Below, one piece after another: positions 50,494 to 58,904 of a stretch of 64,000 bases of DNA. The stretch's first letter is position 1. The number at the start of each line of letters is the position of its first letter. The notes beneath the pieces were generated by a model. It worked only from the letters and a program-made list of their open reading frames with translations, was not told the DNA's origin and ran no database searches. The DNA comes from Pseudoduganella violacea (lineage in GTDB: Bacteria; Pseudomonadota; Gammaproteobacteria; Burkholderiales; Burkholderiaceae_D): positions 16,458-80,457 of the forward strand of contig NZ_JACHXD010000025.1 in NCBI RefSeq assembly GCF_014191875.1, written 5' to 3'. The translations under genes and the position numbers were made by a program.

Positions 50494-50913
50494 TCAGGAC
50501 GCCAGGCGGGCCTTGATGCCTTCCACCGAGGCGCGCCAGTCGGCATATTCCTCGGCCTCTTCCCACAACTGGCGCAGTTCGGAAGCGTCGGACAGCACCA
50601 GGTCCAGCACGCGGCCGGCCTTTTCCACCAGGTCGGCGCGGTGCTTGTACTTGGGACGCACGGCCGTTACCCACTCATCGACCTCGCTGGTGTCCTCGTC
50701 AGCCGGAGCGCCCTTGCCTTCCAGGCGGGCCAGGGTCTCGGCGGCGGCAATGCCTTCCTCCCCAAATGGCGCTTCCAGCTCTTGCGCGCCCTCGCTGGCC
50801 AGCACATTGCCCAGCGTCTCTTCGATGAAGTACAGGTCTTTCGATTCCTGCAGATCCTCTACCCAGTCCTGCGCGCAGTCATTGCCGTAAGGTCCGATGG
50901 CCCAAGTTCCCAT
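50494..50913 (-). CDS. DUF4259 protein (immunity-like)
   Basis: 139 residues, acidic, cytosolic. MGTWAIGPYGNDCAQDWVEDL is the family's typical opening, followed by helices with GIAAAETLARLEGKGAP and LRQLWEE-style end (ASELRQLWEEAEEYADWRASVEGI). DUF4259 is often encoded beside polymorphic toxins and is proposed to be an immunity family. Here it is 23 bases upstream of the exported solenoid protein, on the same strand. A specific toxin for it is not evident. Confidence 0.85.
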   Translation of the reverse strand: MGTWAIGPYGNDCAQDWVEDLQESKDLYFIEETLGNVLASEGAQELEAPFGEEGIAAAETLARLEGKGAPADEDTSEVDEWVTAVRPKYKHRADLVEKAGRVLDLVLSDASELRQLWEEAEEYADWRASVEGIKARLAS

Positions 50914-50968
50914 AGCTGTCTCCGATTAAAGCCGCATTGTAGCGCCGCCCCGGCGGCGGCGCACAGGA

Positions 50969-51889
50969 TTACTTCTGGGTCTTCACCACTTGCATGGCGG
51001 TGGCGATCAAGCCGCTCATGTCGCCCATATTGGCCGGCACGATCAGCGAGTTGTTGGTCTTGGCCAGCTTGCCGAAAGCGTCCACATACTGCTCGGCCAC
51101 TTTCAAATTCATCGCCTCCTCGCCGCCCGGCTCCTTGATCGCTGCGCCCACCTGGCGCAGCGCGCCGGCGGTCGCATCGGCGATCGCCACGATGGCAGCG
51201 GCCTCGCCCTGGGCACGGTTGATCGCGGCCTGCTTCTCGCCTTCGGAACGGGCAATATTGGCTTCGCGTTCGCCGTTGGCGATATTGATCTGTTCCTGCT
51301 TGCGGCCTTCGGATGCCGCGATCAGGGCGCGCTTGCCGCGTTCGGCCGTGATCTGGGCCTGCATCGCGTGCAGGATTTCGGTCGGCGGCGTCAAATCCTT
51401 GATCTCGTAACGCAGCACCTTCACGCCCCAGTTGGCGGCCGATTCGTCGATGGCGTTGACCACCGTGGTGTTGATGTGGTCGCGCTCCTCGAAGGTCTTG
51501 TCCAGCTCCATGCGGCCGATCACGGAACGCAGCGTGGTCTGGGCCAGCTGGGTGATCGCGGCGATGTAGTTGGACGAACCGTAGGAAGCGCGCATCGCGT
51601 CCGTCACCTGGAAGTACAGGATGCCGTCCACCTGCAGCTGGGTATTGTCCTTGGTGATGCAGACCTGCGGCGGCACGTCGAGCGGAATCTCTTTGAGCAC
51701 GTGCTTGTAGGCGATGCGGTCGATGAAGGGGATCACGATATTCAGGCCCGGACCCAGCGTTGAATGGTATTTGCCGAGGCGCTCCACCACCCAGGCATGC
51801 TGCTGCGGCACCACATTGATGGTCTTGAAGACGAAGACCAGGGCCAGAACGAAGAGAACCAGCGTCACGCTGCCAAAGGTAATTTCCAT
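50969..51889 (-). CDS. SPFH/band-7 membrane protein (QmcA/stomatin-like)
   Basis: 306 residues. N-terminal membrane anchor (FGSVTLVLFVLALVFVFKTI), SPFH domain (VPQQHAWVVERLGKYHSTLGPGLNIVIPFIDRI to LRYEIKDLTPP) and a long Ala/Glu-rich coiled coil (AQITAERGKRALIAASEGRKQEQINIANGEREANIARSEGEKQAAINRAQGEA). Such proteins form large membrane rings and organise microdomains. It is paired with the NfeD gene 27 bases upstream, the usual partner. Confidence 0.92.
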   Translation of the reverse strand: MEITFGSVTLVLFVLALVFVFKTINVVPQQHAWVVERLGKYHSTLGPGLNIVIPFIDRIAYKHVLKEIPLDVPPQVCITKDNTQLQVDGILYFQVTDAMRASYGSSNYIAAITQLAQTTLRSVIGRMELDKTFEERDHINTTVVNAIDESAANWGVKVLRYEIKDLTPPTEILHAMQAQITAERGKRALIAASEGRKQEQINIANGEREANIARSEGEKQAAINRAQGEAAAIVAIADATAGALRQVGAAIKEPGGEEAMNLKVAEQYVDAFGKLAKTNNSLIVPANMGDMSGLIATAMQVVKTQK

Positions 51890-51916
51890 ATGTACCGCTC
51901 CTTGTAAAAACTCAAA

Positions 51917-52336
51917 TCAGACGCCGACGATCAGCCGGCTGCCCCTTACTTCATGAATCCGGAATATGCCAGGCGCCGCCACGGCGCCGGCTTCCAGTTC
52001 CACATCCCACAAGGCGCCGCGGTACATGACGCGCGCCGTGTGGTCCTGCCATGCCGTCACGTGCACGGTCTGGCCGACATCCATATTCACGTTCGGATCG
52101 GCCGCCGCATCGACCTTGGCGCCGCGGCCAAAACGGCTGCGGCGCAACAGCAGCGTGGCGATCACGCCGACCACGGCGGCCACCAGCACCTGGACAGGCG
52201 GCTCGGCGCCCGCCAGCGCCGCCAGCGCGCCGCTGGCCAGGCCGATGGCAATCATCAGCAAATAAAACGTACCGCTCAGCAGCTCGCAAGCCACTACCAC
52301 GGCTGCGGCCAAAAGCCAGAATCCCCAGTTAGCCAT
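51917..52336 (-). CDS. NfeD-family membrane protein
   Basis: 139 residues. Three membrane helices at about 5-75 (FWLLAAAVVVACELLSGTFYLLMIAIGLASGALAALAG; VQVLVAAVVGVIATLLLRR) and a C-terminal OB-fold (VDVGQTVHV-like NMDVGQTVHVTAWQDHTARVMYRGALWDVEL) as in NfeD short forms. Acts with SPFH proteins. Immediately upstream of the SPFH gene on the same strand. Confidence 0.92.
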   Translation of the reverse strand: MANWGFWLLAAAVVVACELLSGTFYLLMIAIGLASGALAALAGAEPPVQVLVAAVVGVIATLLLRRSRFGRGAKVDAAADPNVNMDVGQTVHVTAWQDHTARVMYRGALWDVELEAGAVAAPGIFRIHEVRGSRLIVGV

Positions 52337-52365
52337 GGGCTTTTCCTTTCACACAAATATCCGAA

Positions 52366-52403
52366 ACAAAAAAACCCCACCGCCTATACTGGGCGGCAGG
52401 GTT
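52366..52403 (-). terminator. Terminator at the end of the NRPS operon
   Basis: AACCCCACCGCC (52373-52384) and GGGCGGCAGGGTT (52391-52403) form an imperfect GC-rich stem with a 6-base loop; on the minus strand it is followed by TTTTTTTTG. It lies between the NRPS stop at 52512 and the NfeD start at 52336, so it should stop NRPS transcription. Confidence 0.75.
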
Positions 52404-52511
52404 CAGCGGAATGGTGCACAGCATACAATCTATGATAGATAGCAATAAAAGCAATGGCACCAGTCTACCTTAAATAGCGCCGCCGTCAACGATATTTTGC
52501 CGCGCCGCCAA

Positions 52512-55500
52512 CTACTGCGCCGCCAGCGCGATCTTCGCCGCCGCCTCCCATTCCACGCGCAGACGCTCGGCCAACGCACCGGCATGCGCCTCGTCCAATA
52601 CGGTCACGTGGTTGCCGGGAGCGCACCAGGCCCGCAAGCGCGGCGCGTAAGCACGCCAGGCCTGCTCCTGCGCGCGCCTTGCCTCTTCGCCAGCCGCCGC
52701 CGCGCTGCCGGCCGCCTGCACCAGCAATAGCGGCCCGGGATATTGGCCTTCCGGCGCATAGGCGGTGCGCAGGCAGCGCGCAAAGCTGCGCAGCGGTCCG
52801 CGCAGCGCATTCGGCAAGGAACGCTCCGGCATCAGACCCGCATCCACCATGGCGCGGTGCAGCAGCGCATATTGCGCGCTCTCGCTGGCCTGCTCCAGCT
52901 CGCCAAGCACCAGGTTCAACGGCCGGGCCGCCGCCTCCTGCAGCACAGCGGCCATGTCCCGCAGCACCATGGCGTGCGTGTATTCGGCACAGGCGTCTGG
53001 AGCGCTCGGCGGCAGGCTGTCGACCAGCGCAAGCGCGGGTCGTCCGCATCCAGCCGCATGCAACTGGCGCGCGATCTCGCAGGCCACCCAGCCGCCAAAG
53101 GAGTGGCCCAGCAAATGCACCCGGCCCTCGGGATAGAGCTGGCGGATCGCCTTGACGTAATCGCCGGCGGCGGTTTCGACGCTGGCATACGGTACGGCCA
53201 CCCCATCCAGGCCGCGCGGCTGCAAGCCGTAAACCGGCGTTTCCTTGCCAAGCGCCGCCGCCAGCGCGACAAAGCTGCCGACGTTGGCGCCGGCGCCCGG
53301 AATGCAGAAGACCGGCGTATGTTCCGGCGCGCCGGTTTGCAAGGCCACCAGGGGCGAGTAGGCCCTTTCCATCACCGGGCTTTCGGCGGCGGCGCGCAGT
53401 TGCTGCGACATACGGGCGGCCAGTGTGGCGAGATGCGGCGGCTGCAACATGCTCTGGTGATTGCCCGGCACCACGGACAGGCGGCATTGTCCCGCCGCGA
53501 GCGCCCCATCCCAGCCGCGCGCCGGGGCATCGGCGGGATTTTCAGCCGCGCCGAAATAATGCACCGGCACCGGCAGCGGGTGGCTGACATAGCTGCCGCC
53601 GTCGGCGGCAATCGCCAGCGCCTGCAGCCGCTCCAGCACCTGTTCTATCTCCCGCACCGCCATGCCAGCCAGCGTCGGCGGCAACATGCCCTGCTGCTGG
53701 CAGGCTTCGATCAGCTGCTGCAGGCTCATTGCAGGCGCCGACTGCCGCAGTTCCGCAAACAACGGCAGCAGCGCCGGATCGGCTTCGGCCACCGGCGCTG
53801 CCTGGGCCAGCAAGCGCGCCTTGGGCGGCATCAGATATTGCATATAGGCGCCCGGCGGGATATAGGCGGTGTTCAGCATGCCGAGAAACTCCACCGCCTC
53901 GTTATCGCCCAGCAGCTGGCTGGCGATTTCATAAGCCACGGTGCCGCCGGCGCAATAGCCTGCGACGCGGTAAGGACCGTGCGGCTGCACGGCGCGCATC
54001 ATGCCGATCAGGCGGCTGGCCATGCCTTCGACAGTGTGCAGCCGGACCTCGCCCAGCGGTTCGGGCGGCAAGCCATACACCGGAATCTCGCTGTCGAGAT
54101 GCTGGGCCAGCGCCGTTGCGTACAGCAGCGAGCCGCTGCCGTCGTGCACCAGGAAGAGCGGCTTTTGACGGCCGCCGGCACGGATCGGCAAGGCCTGCCG
54201 GTCCGCGCCGGCGCCAGCTTGCGCCGCCAGCTGCGCCGCCAGCAGTTCCACCGTGCGGTACTTGAACAGATCGGCCACCGGCATCAGCACGCCGGCCTGC
54301 TTCAGCACATTCGCCGCCTGCACCGCCAGCAGGGAATGGCCGCCGAGGTCGAAAAAGTCGTCGTGCAGACCGACCCGCTCCACTTTCAGCAGCTTGGTCC
54401 AGGTGTCGGCCAGCAGCCGTTCGAGCACGCTGCGCGGAGCGATATAGTCGCTGTCCTGGCGCGCCAGGCCTGGCGCAGGCAAGGCGGCGCGGTCGATCTT
54501 GCCGTGCGCGGTCAACGGCAACTGGTCGAGGAAGACGATGTGCGCCGGCACCATATACTCCGGCAGCGCCGCTTGCAAGGCCTGTTTCAGCGTTTCGCCC
54601 ACGCGGGCGCGGATAAAGTACTGCAGCGGGTCATTGGCATAGCGCCGCGGCTGCGCCGGCAGCGCGCCTTGCGCCAGGCACTCGTGCGGAAAGGCTTGCG
54701 CATCCGCATTCGCCGCATCGCCATGGCGGCGCAGGATGGCGCCGTAGCGCCCCTCCGCATCGCAACCGGTCCAGCTCAATTCGAGCTCATAGCCTGCCTG
54801 CGCGGCAATCTGCGCCAGCCGCTCGGGATCGAGGCAATGCAGGGCGTGCAGGGGATCGCGTAACTGGCGGCTCAACGCCGCGGCGCTGCTTTCGCTTGCC
54901 CCCTGAACGGTACTCAGGGATTGATACAGTTGCGCATCCCACACCACCCGTTCATTGCCAATATTCCGTATCAGCACCAGCGGCGCCGCATGCCGCGCCA
55001 GCCGCTGCGCCAAGTCCTGGGCCGACAGGTGGTCCGCCTCCCAATCCAGCTGCAGCGGCGCGCACGGCGGCGCCAGCGTGGCGCGGTGCAGCACCACGTC
55101 GTAGCGGTAATCGGTCAATTCGTTGCGGTAGCGCGCTGCCTTGGGCAGGATCTGCAGGGAACCGATGGCGCTCTCCACCGTCTTGAGCGCAAGGAAGAAA
55201 TCGGGCGCCAGCAGCAGCTCGGTATCCATCTCCATGGCCTTCAATACGCGCGCGCGCACATCGCCGGCGCTGTCGCCATCGGCGGAACGGAACAACTGGG
55301 TCGAGGCATGGAACGCGCCGAACAGGTTCAGATTGCGCAGATCGCCGAGGAACAGTTTCCCCTGCGGCGACAGCAGGCCCAGCGCGCCGTGGATCACCTT
55401 CATCAGATAGTCGGCGCCCGGGAAGTGCTGGATGACCGAGTTGATGACGATGGTGTCGAACTGGCCCGCCTGGAATCCGTCGAAATTGTCGGCGCCCCGT

Positions 55501-58500
55501 TCATGCAAGCTGACCTGCGACAATCCATGCTCGTCCAGCTTCTCGCCAAGACGCAGCAAGGTTTCGGGCGAAATATCCGTGCCCACGTATTCTTCGCAAT
55601 GCGGCGCCAATTGCAGCAGCAGCAGGCCGGAGCCGCAACCGATTTCCAGCACGCGGCGCGGTTGCAGCGCCTGGATGCGGCACACCGTATTCTCGCGCCA
55701 CTCCTGCATTTCTTCGAGCGGAATCGGGGCGCCGGTATAGCTGCTGACCCAGCCCGCATAATCCATCACCGCGTTATCGGTGTGCGAATGCGAATAGGTA
55801 TTGTCGTAGGCATCGCGCCAGGCCGCCACCTGCTCCGCCTGCAGTTCGGGCAGGCCCTCGATCTGACTGCTGTCGAACAGGGTCGCATAGGCTACCAATT
55901 GCTCTGCCGCGCCATCCTGGCGCACCATGGCCACCGCTTCGCGCACGGCGGGATGCTCGCTCAGGCGCGCTTCAATCTCACCCAATTCGATGCGGAAGCC
56001 GCGCAGCTTGACCTGGAAGTCGCGCCGTCCGATGAATTCGAGCTGGCCATCCTCGCGCCAACGACCGATATCGCCGGTCCGGTACAGTCGCCCATCCTCG
56101 CCCGGCGCATACGGGTCGCTGCCGAAACGCTCGGCCGTCTGCTCCGGCCGGCCCAGATAGCCGCGTCCCACGCCCACGCCACCCACGCAGATCTCGCCCG
56201 CCACGCCGGCCGGCGCCAGGTGCCCTGCCCCATCCAGCACGTACAGCCGCGCATTGGCCACCGGCCGGCCGATCGGCAGGCTGTCCAGCGCTTCAGCCGG
56301 ATTCCAGCTGTAGTAGGCCACCACGTCCGATGCTTCGGTCGGACCATAGGTGTTATGCACCTGCAGCGCCATGCCGCCCAGCGCCCCATGCAGCAGCGCC
56401 GCATTGATCGGTTCACCGCCAAGGAAGACGTGGCGCAGCGTTCCACCGTGCTGGCGCAGGCCGTAGTCCAGCAGTGGATAGAAGGCGCTCGGCGCGCAGT
56501 TGATGAAGGTGATGCCATGTTGCGCGATATAGGCCGGCGCCTGGTCCGGCGCATAGCCTTCCAGCGGGATGTGCAATTGGCCGCCCACCAGCAGCGGCGC
56601 GAACAGATTCTTTTGCGTCAGGTCGAAGCTGAACGAGGAGAACAGCAGGGCGCGGTCCTGCGCTCCCAGTCCGAACTGCGCGATATACCAGTTCACCAGA
56701 TTGCACAGGCCGCGCTGATGGATCAGCGTGCCCTTGGGCCGTCCCGTCGATCCCGAGGTGTAGATGGCATAGGCCAGGTCGTCGGCGCCCGAGCCGCCTT
56801 CCAGATTGGCGCAGTCGTAGGTATCGAGCCAGCCGTCGTCGCGGTCCAGGCACAGCACCTGGCTGTCCTGCTGCGCCAATTGCGGCAGACGCTCCAGCAC
56901 ACCCTGCTGGGTCAGCAGCACCGGCAACTGCGCATCGCGCAGCATATGGCCCAGGCGCTCGGCCGGATAGGCCGGGTCCAGCGGCACGTAGGCGCCGCCC
57001 GCCTTCAAGATCGCCAGGATGCCCACCACCATTTCCAGCGAGCGTTCGACGCAGATCCCGGCCAGCACATTCGGTCCCACGCCCAGCGCGCGCAGATGGC
57101 GCGCCAGACGGTTGGCGCGCGCATTCAGCTGCGCATAGCTCAGCGTCTGATCCAGGTGCACCACGGCCGTGGCATCCGGAGTCCGCGCCGCCTGCTCTTC
57201 GAACAGGCGGTGCACGCCGCGCTCCAGCGGGTAGGCGGCGGCGCTGGCATTCCACCGCGCCATCTGCGCGCGCTCGTCCGGCGGCAGCACGTCCAGCTCC
57301 GCCAGCGCGCTGTTTGGCGCCGTTTCCAAAGCCTGCGCCAGCTGCTCCAGCGCGCGCGCCATGAAGCGGCCCACGCGCTGCGCCGATGCTGGCGCGCGCG
57401 CCAGCACCGTCAGGTGGAAACCTTCGCCCAGATCGTCAACCGACAAGGTCAGTGGATAATTATTGCGCTCCGTCGAGGCCAGCCGCGCTATGCCCTGCCA
57501 TGCCTGCCGCGCCGCGCTGCTGCGCGCCTCGCCCGCGCTGACGCTGTGCCGGTAGTTCAGCATGGCCGAAAACAGCGGCGCGGGCGCCGGCACGGCGCTG
57601 CAGCGCTGCGCCAGCGTCAGCGATGCCTGTTCATGCTGCATCAGCTCCACCAGATCCGCCTGCACCTGGCGCACGGCGGCTTCCACTTCGCCGCCGTCCA
57701 GCCGCACGCGCAGCGGCAAGGTATTCATAAACATGCCCAGCATGCCTTCCGTCAGCGCGCCGCCCGTCATGCGCCCCGACAGAATGGTCGCGAAAACAAC
57801 ATCCTGGCGGCCCGATAGCCGTGCAAGCACCTGCGCCCAGGCCAGGTGAAACAGGCTGGCGGGGCCGACGCCCAGCTTGCGGCCGCACTGCCGCAAGCGC
57901 GCCGCAAGCGCCGCATCCACATGCAGACGCGCCTCGTCAAGCGCGCCGCTTTCGCAACCGCCCGGCTGCAAGCCAAAGGGCAAGGTCGGTTCATCCACAT
58001 CGCCCAGCATGCGATGGAAGAAGGCTTCGTCGCCCGCCTGCCCGCCTTTGCCCTTGCGCTGCAAATGTGCGATGAAGGAGCGGAAAGGCTGGGCTGGCGG
58101 CAGCTCGCCACCGGCGCCAAGCAAATGCGCCTCCAGTTCCCGGTCCAGCAGTTCAAGCGCCACGCGGTCGCCCACCAGATGGTGGTACAGCGTCAGCAGC
58201 AGCCAGCGTCCCTGCACCGGATCGTGCGCCAGCACGCCCTGCATCATCGGCGCCTGGCGCAGATCGAGGCGATAGTGGCGCGAATCGAAGCGCGCCATCA
58301 GCTGCTGCGCGATATCGCCGGCGCCGGGATCGAGTTCCAACTCCGTCAGCGGCAACGGCGCGCGGCGCCAGACCACCTGCACCGGCGCCGGCAGATTTTC
58401 CCATTGAATCGCGGTACGCAGCATGTCGTGCCGGTCCAGCACCGCTTGCAAGGCGCGCAGATACTGGTCGGCCCTTTCGCGACTGTCAAAGCTGGTCAGC

Positions 58501-58904
58501 TGGGACATCAGATGGGGATCGCCCTCGCCGTCCAGCAGATGGTGGAACAGAATGCCTTCGTGCAGCGGCGCTAGCGGATAGATATCCTGCACATTGGCAG
58601 CGCCGCCTGGCACGCGGGCCACCAGCGCATCGATCTGGGCCTGCTCCAGCTGCACCAGCGGCAGCATGGCCGGCGTGATGGCCGTGCTGCCGACGGGAAT
58701 GCCATCGCGCGCCGCGCCGGCCGCGCCCTCAGCGCCGCCGCCGGCAGCGAGAAAGCCGATCAGGGCCTGTTTGTGCTGGCGCAGCTGCGCCAGCAGCGCC
58801 GCATCCAGTCCTTGCTTCTTGCCGCGTACGACAAGCTCGGCGCCATCCAGGGCCAGTACGATACCGCGCTCGTTCAGCTGTTCCAGCAAATTTTCCATCG
58901 TCAT
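52512..58904 (-). CDS. NRPS, terminal module: TubC-C-A(MT)-T-TE-TE
   Basis: 2130 residues. Domains: TubC-type docking (1-57, MENLLEQLNERGIVLALDG); C (about 75-510, HHLVGD near residue 241); A (YTSGSTGRPKG near 718) interrupted before its end by a methyltransferase (LEIGCGSG near 1088, preceded by GWVSSYTGAPIPLEEMQEW); A end (TAHGKIDRAALP); T (LGGHSLL near 1523); TE1 (GYCAGG, Cys near 1650); TE2 (GHSFGG, Ser near 1933). Reading the A pocket by eye gives DLKNFGTDV-K, which I cannot assign. It adds an N-methylated residue and releases the peptide. Start overlaps the upstream NRPS stop by four bases; the docking domain should pair with that protein's C-terminus. Confidence 0.93.
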   Translation of the reverse strand: MTMENLLEQLNERGIVLALDGAELVVRGKKQGLDAALLAQLRQHKQALIGFLAAGGGAEGAAGAARDGIPVGSTAITPAMLPLVQLEQAQIDALVARVPGGAANVQDIYPLAPLHEGILFHHLLDGEGDPHLMSQLTSFDSRERADQYLRALQAVLDRHDMLRTAIQWENLPAPVQVVWRRAPLPLTELELDPGAGDIAQQLMARFDSRHYRLDLRQAPMMQGVLAHDPVQGRWLLLTLYHHLVGDRVALELLDRELEAHLLGAGGELPPAQPFRSFIAHLQRKGKGGQAGDEAFFHRMLGDVDEPTLPFGLQPGGCESGALDEARLHVDAALAARLRQCGRKLGVGPASLFHLAWAQVLARLSGRQDVVFATILSGRMTGGALTEGMLGMFMNTLPLRVRLDGGEVEAAVRQVQADLVELMQHEQASLTLAQRCSAVPAPAPLFSAMLNYRHSVSAGEARSSAARQAWQGIARLASTERNNYPLTLSVDDLGEGFHLTVLARAPASAQRVGRFMARALEQLAQALETAPNSALAELDVLPPDERAQMARWNASAAAYPLERGVHRLFEEQAARTPDATAVVHLDQTLSYAQLNARANRLARHLRALGVGPNVLAGICVERSLEMVVGILAILKAGGAYVPLDPAYPAERLGHMLRDAQLPVLLTQQGVLERLPQLAQQDSQVLCLDRDDGWLDTYDCANLEGGSGADDLAYAIYTSGSTGRPKGTLIHQRGLCNLVNWYIAQFGLGAQDRALLFSSFSFDLTQKNLFAPLLVGGQLHIPLEGYAPDQAPAYIAQHGITFINCAPSAFYPLLDYGLRQHGGTLRHVFLGGEPINAALLHGALGGMALQVHNTYGPTEASDVVAYYSWNPAEALDSLPIGRPVANARLYVLDGAGHLAPAGVAGEICVGGVGVGRGYLGRPEQTAERFGSDPYAPGEDGRLYRTGDIGRWREDGQLEFIGRRDFQVKLRGFRIELGEIEARLSEHPAVREAVAMVRQDGAAEQLVAYATLFDSSQIEGLPELQAEQVAAWRDAYDNTYSHSHTDNAVMDYAGWVSSYTGAPIPLEEMQEWRENTVCRIQALQPRRVLEIGCGSGLLLLQLAPHCEEYVGTDISPETLLRLGEKLDEHGLSQVSLHERGADNFDGFQAGQFDTIVINSVIQHFPGADYLMKVIHGALGLLSPQGKLFLGDLRNLNLFGAFHASTQLFRSADGDSAGDVRARVLKAMEMDTELLLAPDFFLALKTVESAIGSLQILPKAARYRNELTDYRYDVVLHRATLAPPCAPLQLDWEADHLSAQDLAQRLARHAAPLVLIRNIGNERVVWDAQLYQSLSTVQGASESSAAALSRQLRDPLHALHCLDPERLAQIAAQAGYELELSWTGCDAEGRYGAILRRHGDAANADAQAFPHECLAQGALPAQPRRYANDPLQYFIRARVGETLKQALQAALPEYMVPAHIVFLDQLPLTAHGKIDRAALPAPGLARQDSDYIAPRSVLERLLADTWTKLLKVERVGLHDDFFDLGGHSLLAVQAANVLKQAGVLMPVADLFKYRTVELLAAQLAAQAGAGADRQALPIRAGGRQKPLFLVHDGSGSLLYATALAQHLDSEIPVYGLPPEPLGEVRLHTVEGMASRLIGMMRAVQPHGPYRVAGYCAGGTVAYEIASQLLGDNEAVEFLGMLNTAYIPPGAYMQYLMPPKARLLAQAAPVAEADPALLPLFAELRQSAPAMSLQQLIEACQQQGMLPPTLAGMAVREIEQVLERLQALAIAADGGSYVSHPLPVPVHYFGAAENPADAPARGWDGALAAGQCRLSVVPGNHQSMLQPPHLATLAARMSQQLRAAAESPVMERAYSPLVALQTGAPEHTPVFCIPGAGANVGSFVALAAALGKETPVYGLQPRGLDGVAVPYASVETAAGDYVKAIRQLYPEGRVHLLGHSFGGWVACEIARQLHAAGCGRPALALVDSLPPSAPDACAEYTHAMVLRDMAAVLQEAAARPLNLVLGELEQASESAQYALLHRAMVDAGLMPERSLPNALRGPLRSFARCLRTAYAPEGQYPGPLLLVQAAGSAAAAGEEARRAQEQAWRAYAPRLRAWCAPGNHVTVLDEAHAGALAERLRVEWEAAAKIALAAQ

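Noticed and set aside
54921..57818. A 965-codon open frame antisense to the NRPS, and a 943-codon one at 58985-61816
   Set aside because: The high GC content at third positions of the NRPS genes keeps the opposite strand open. The translations are Arg/Gln/His/Ala-rich with no motif, while the sense frames carry complete NRPS domains.
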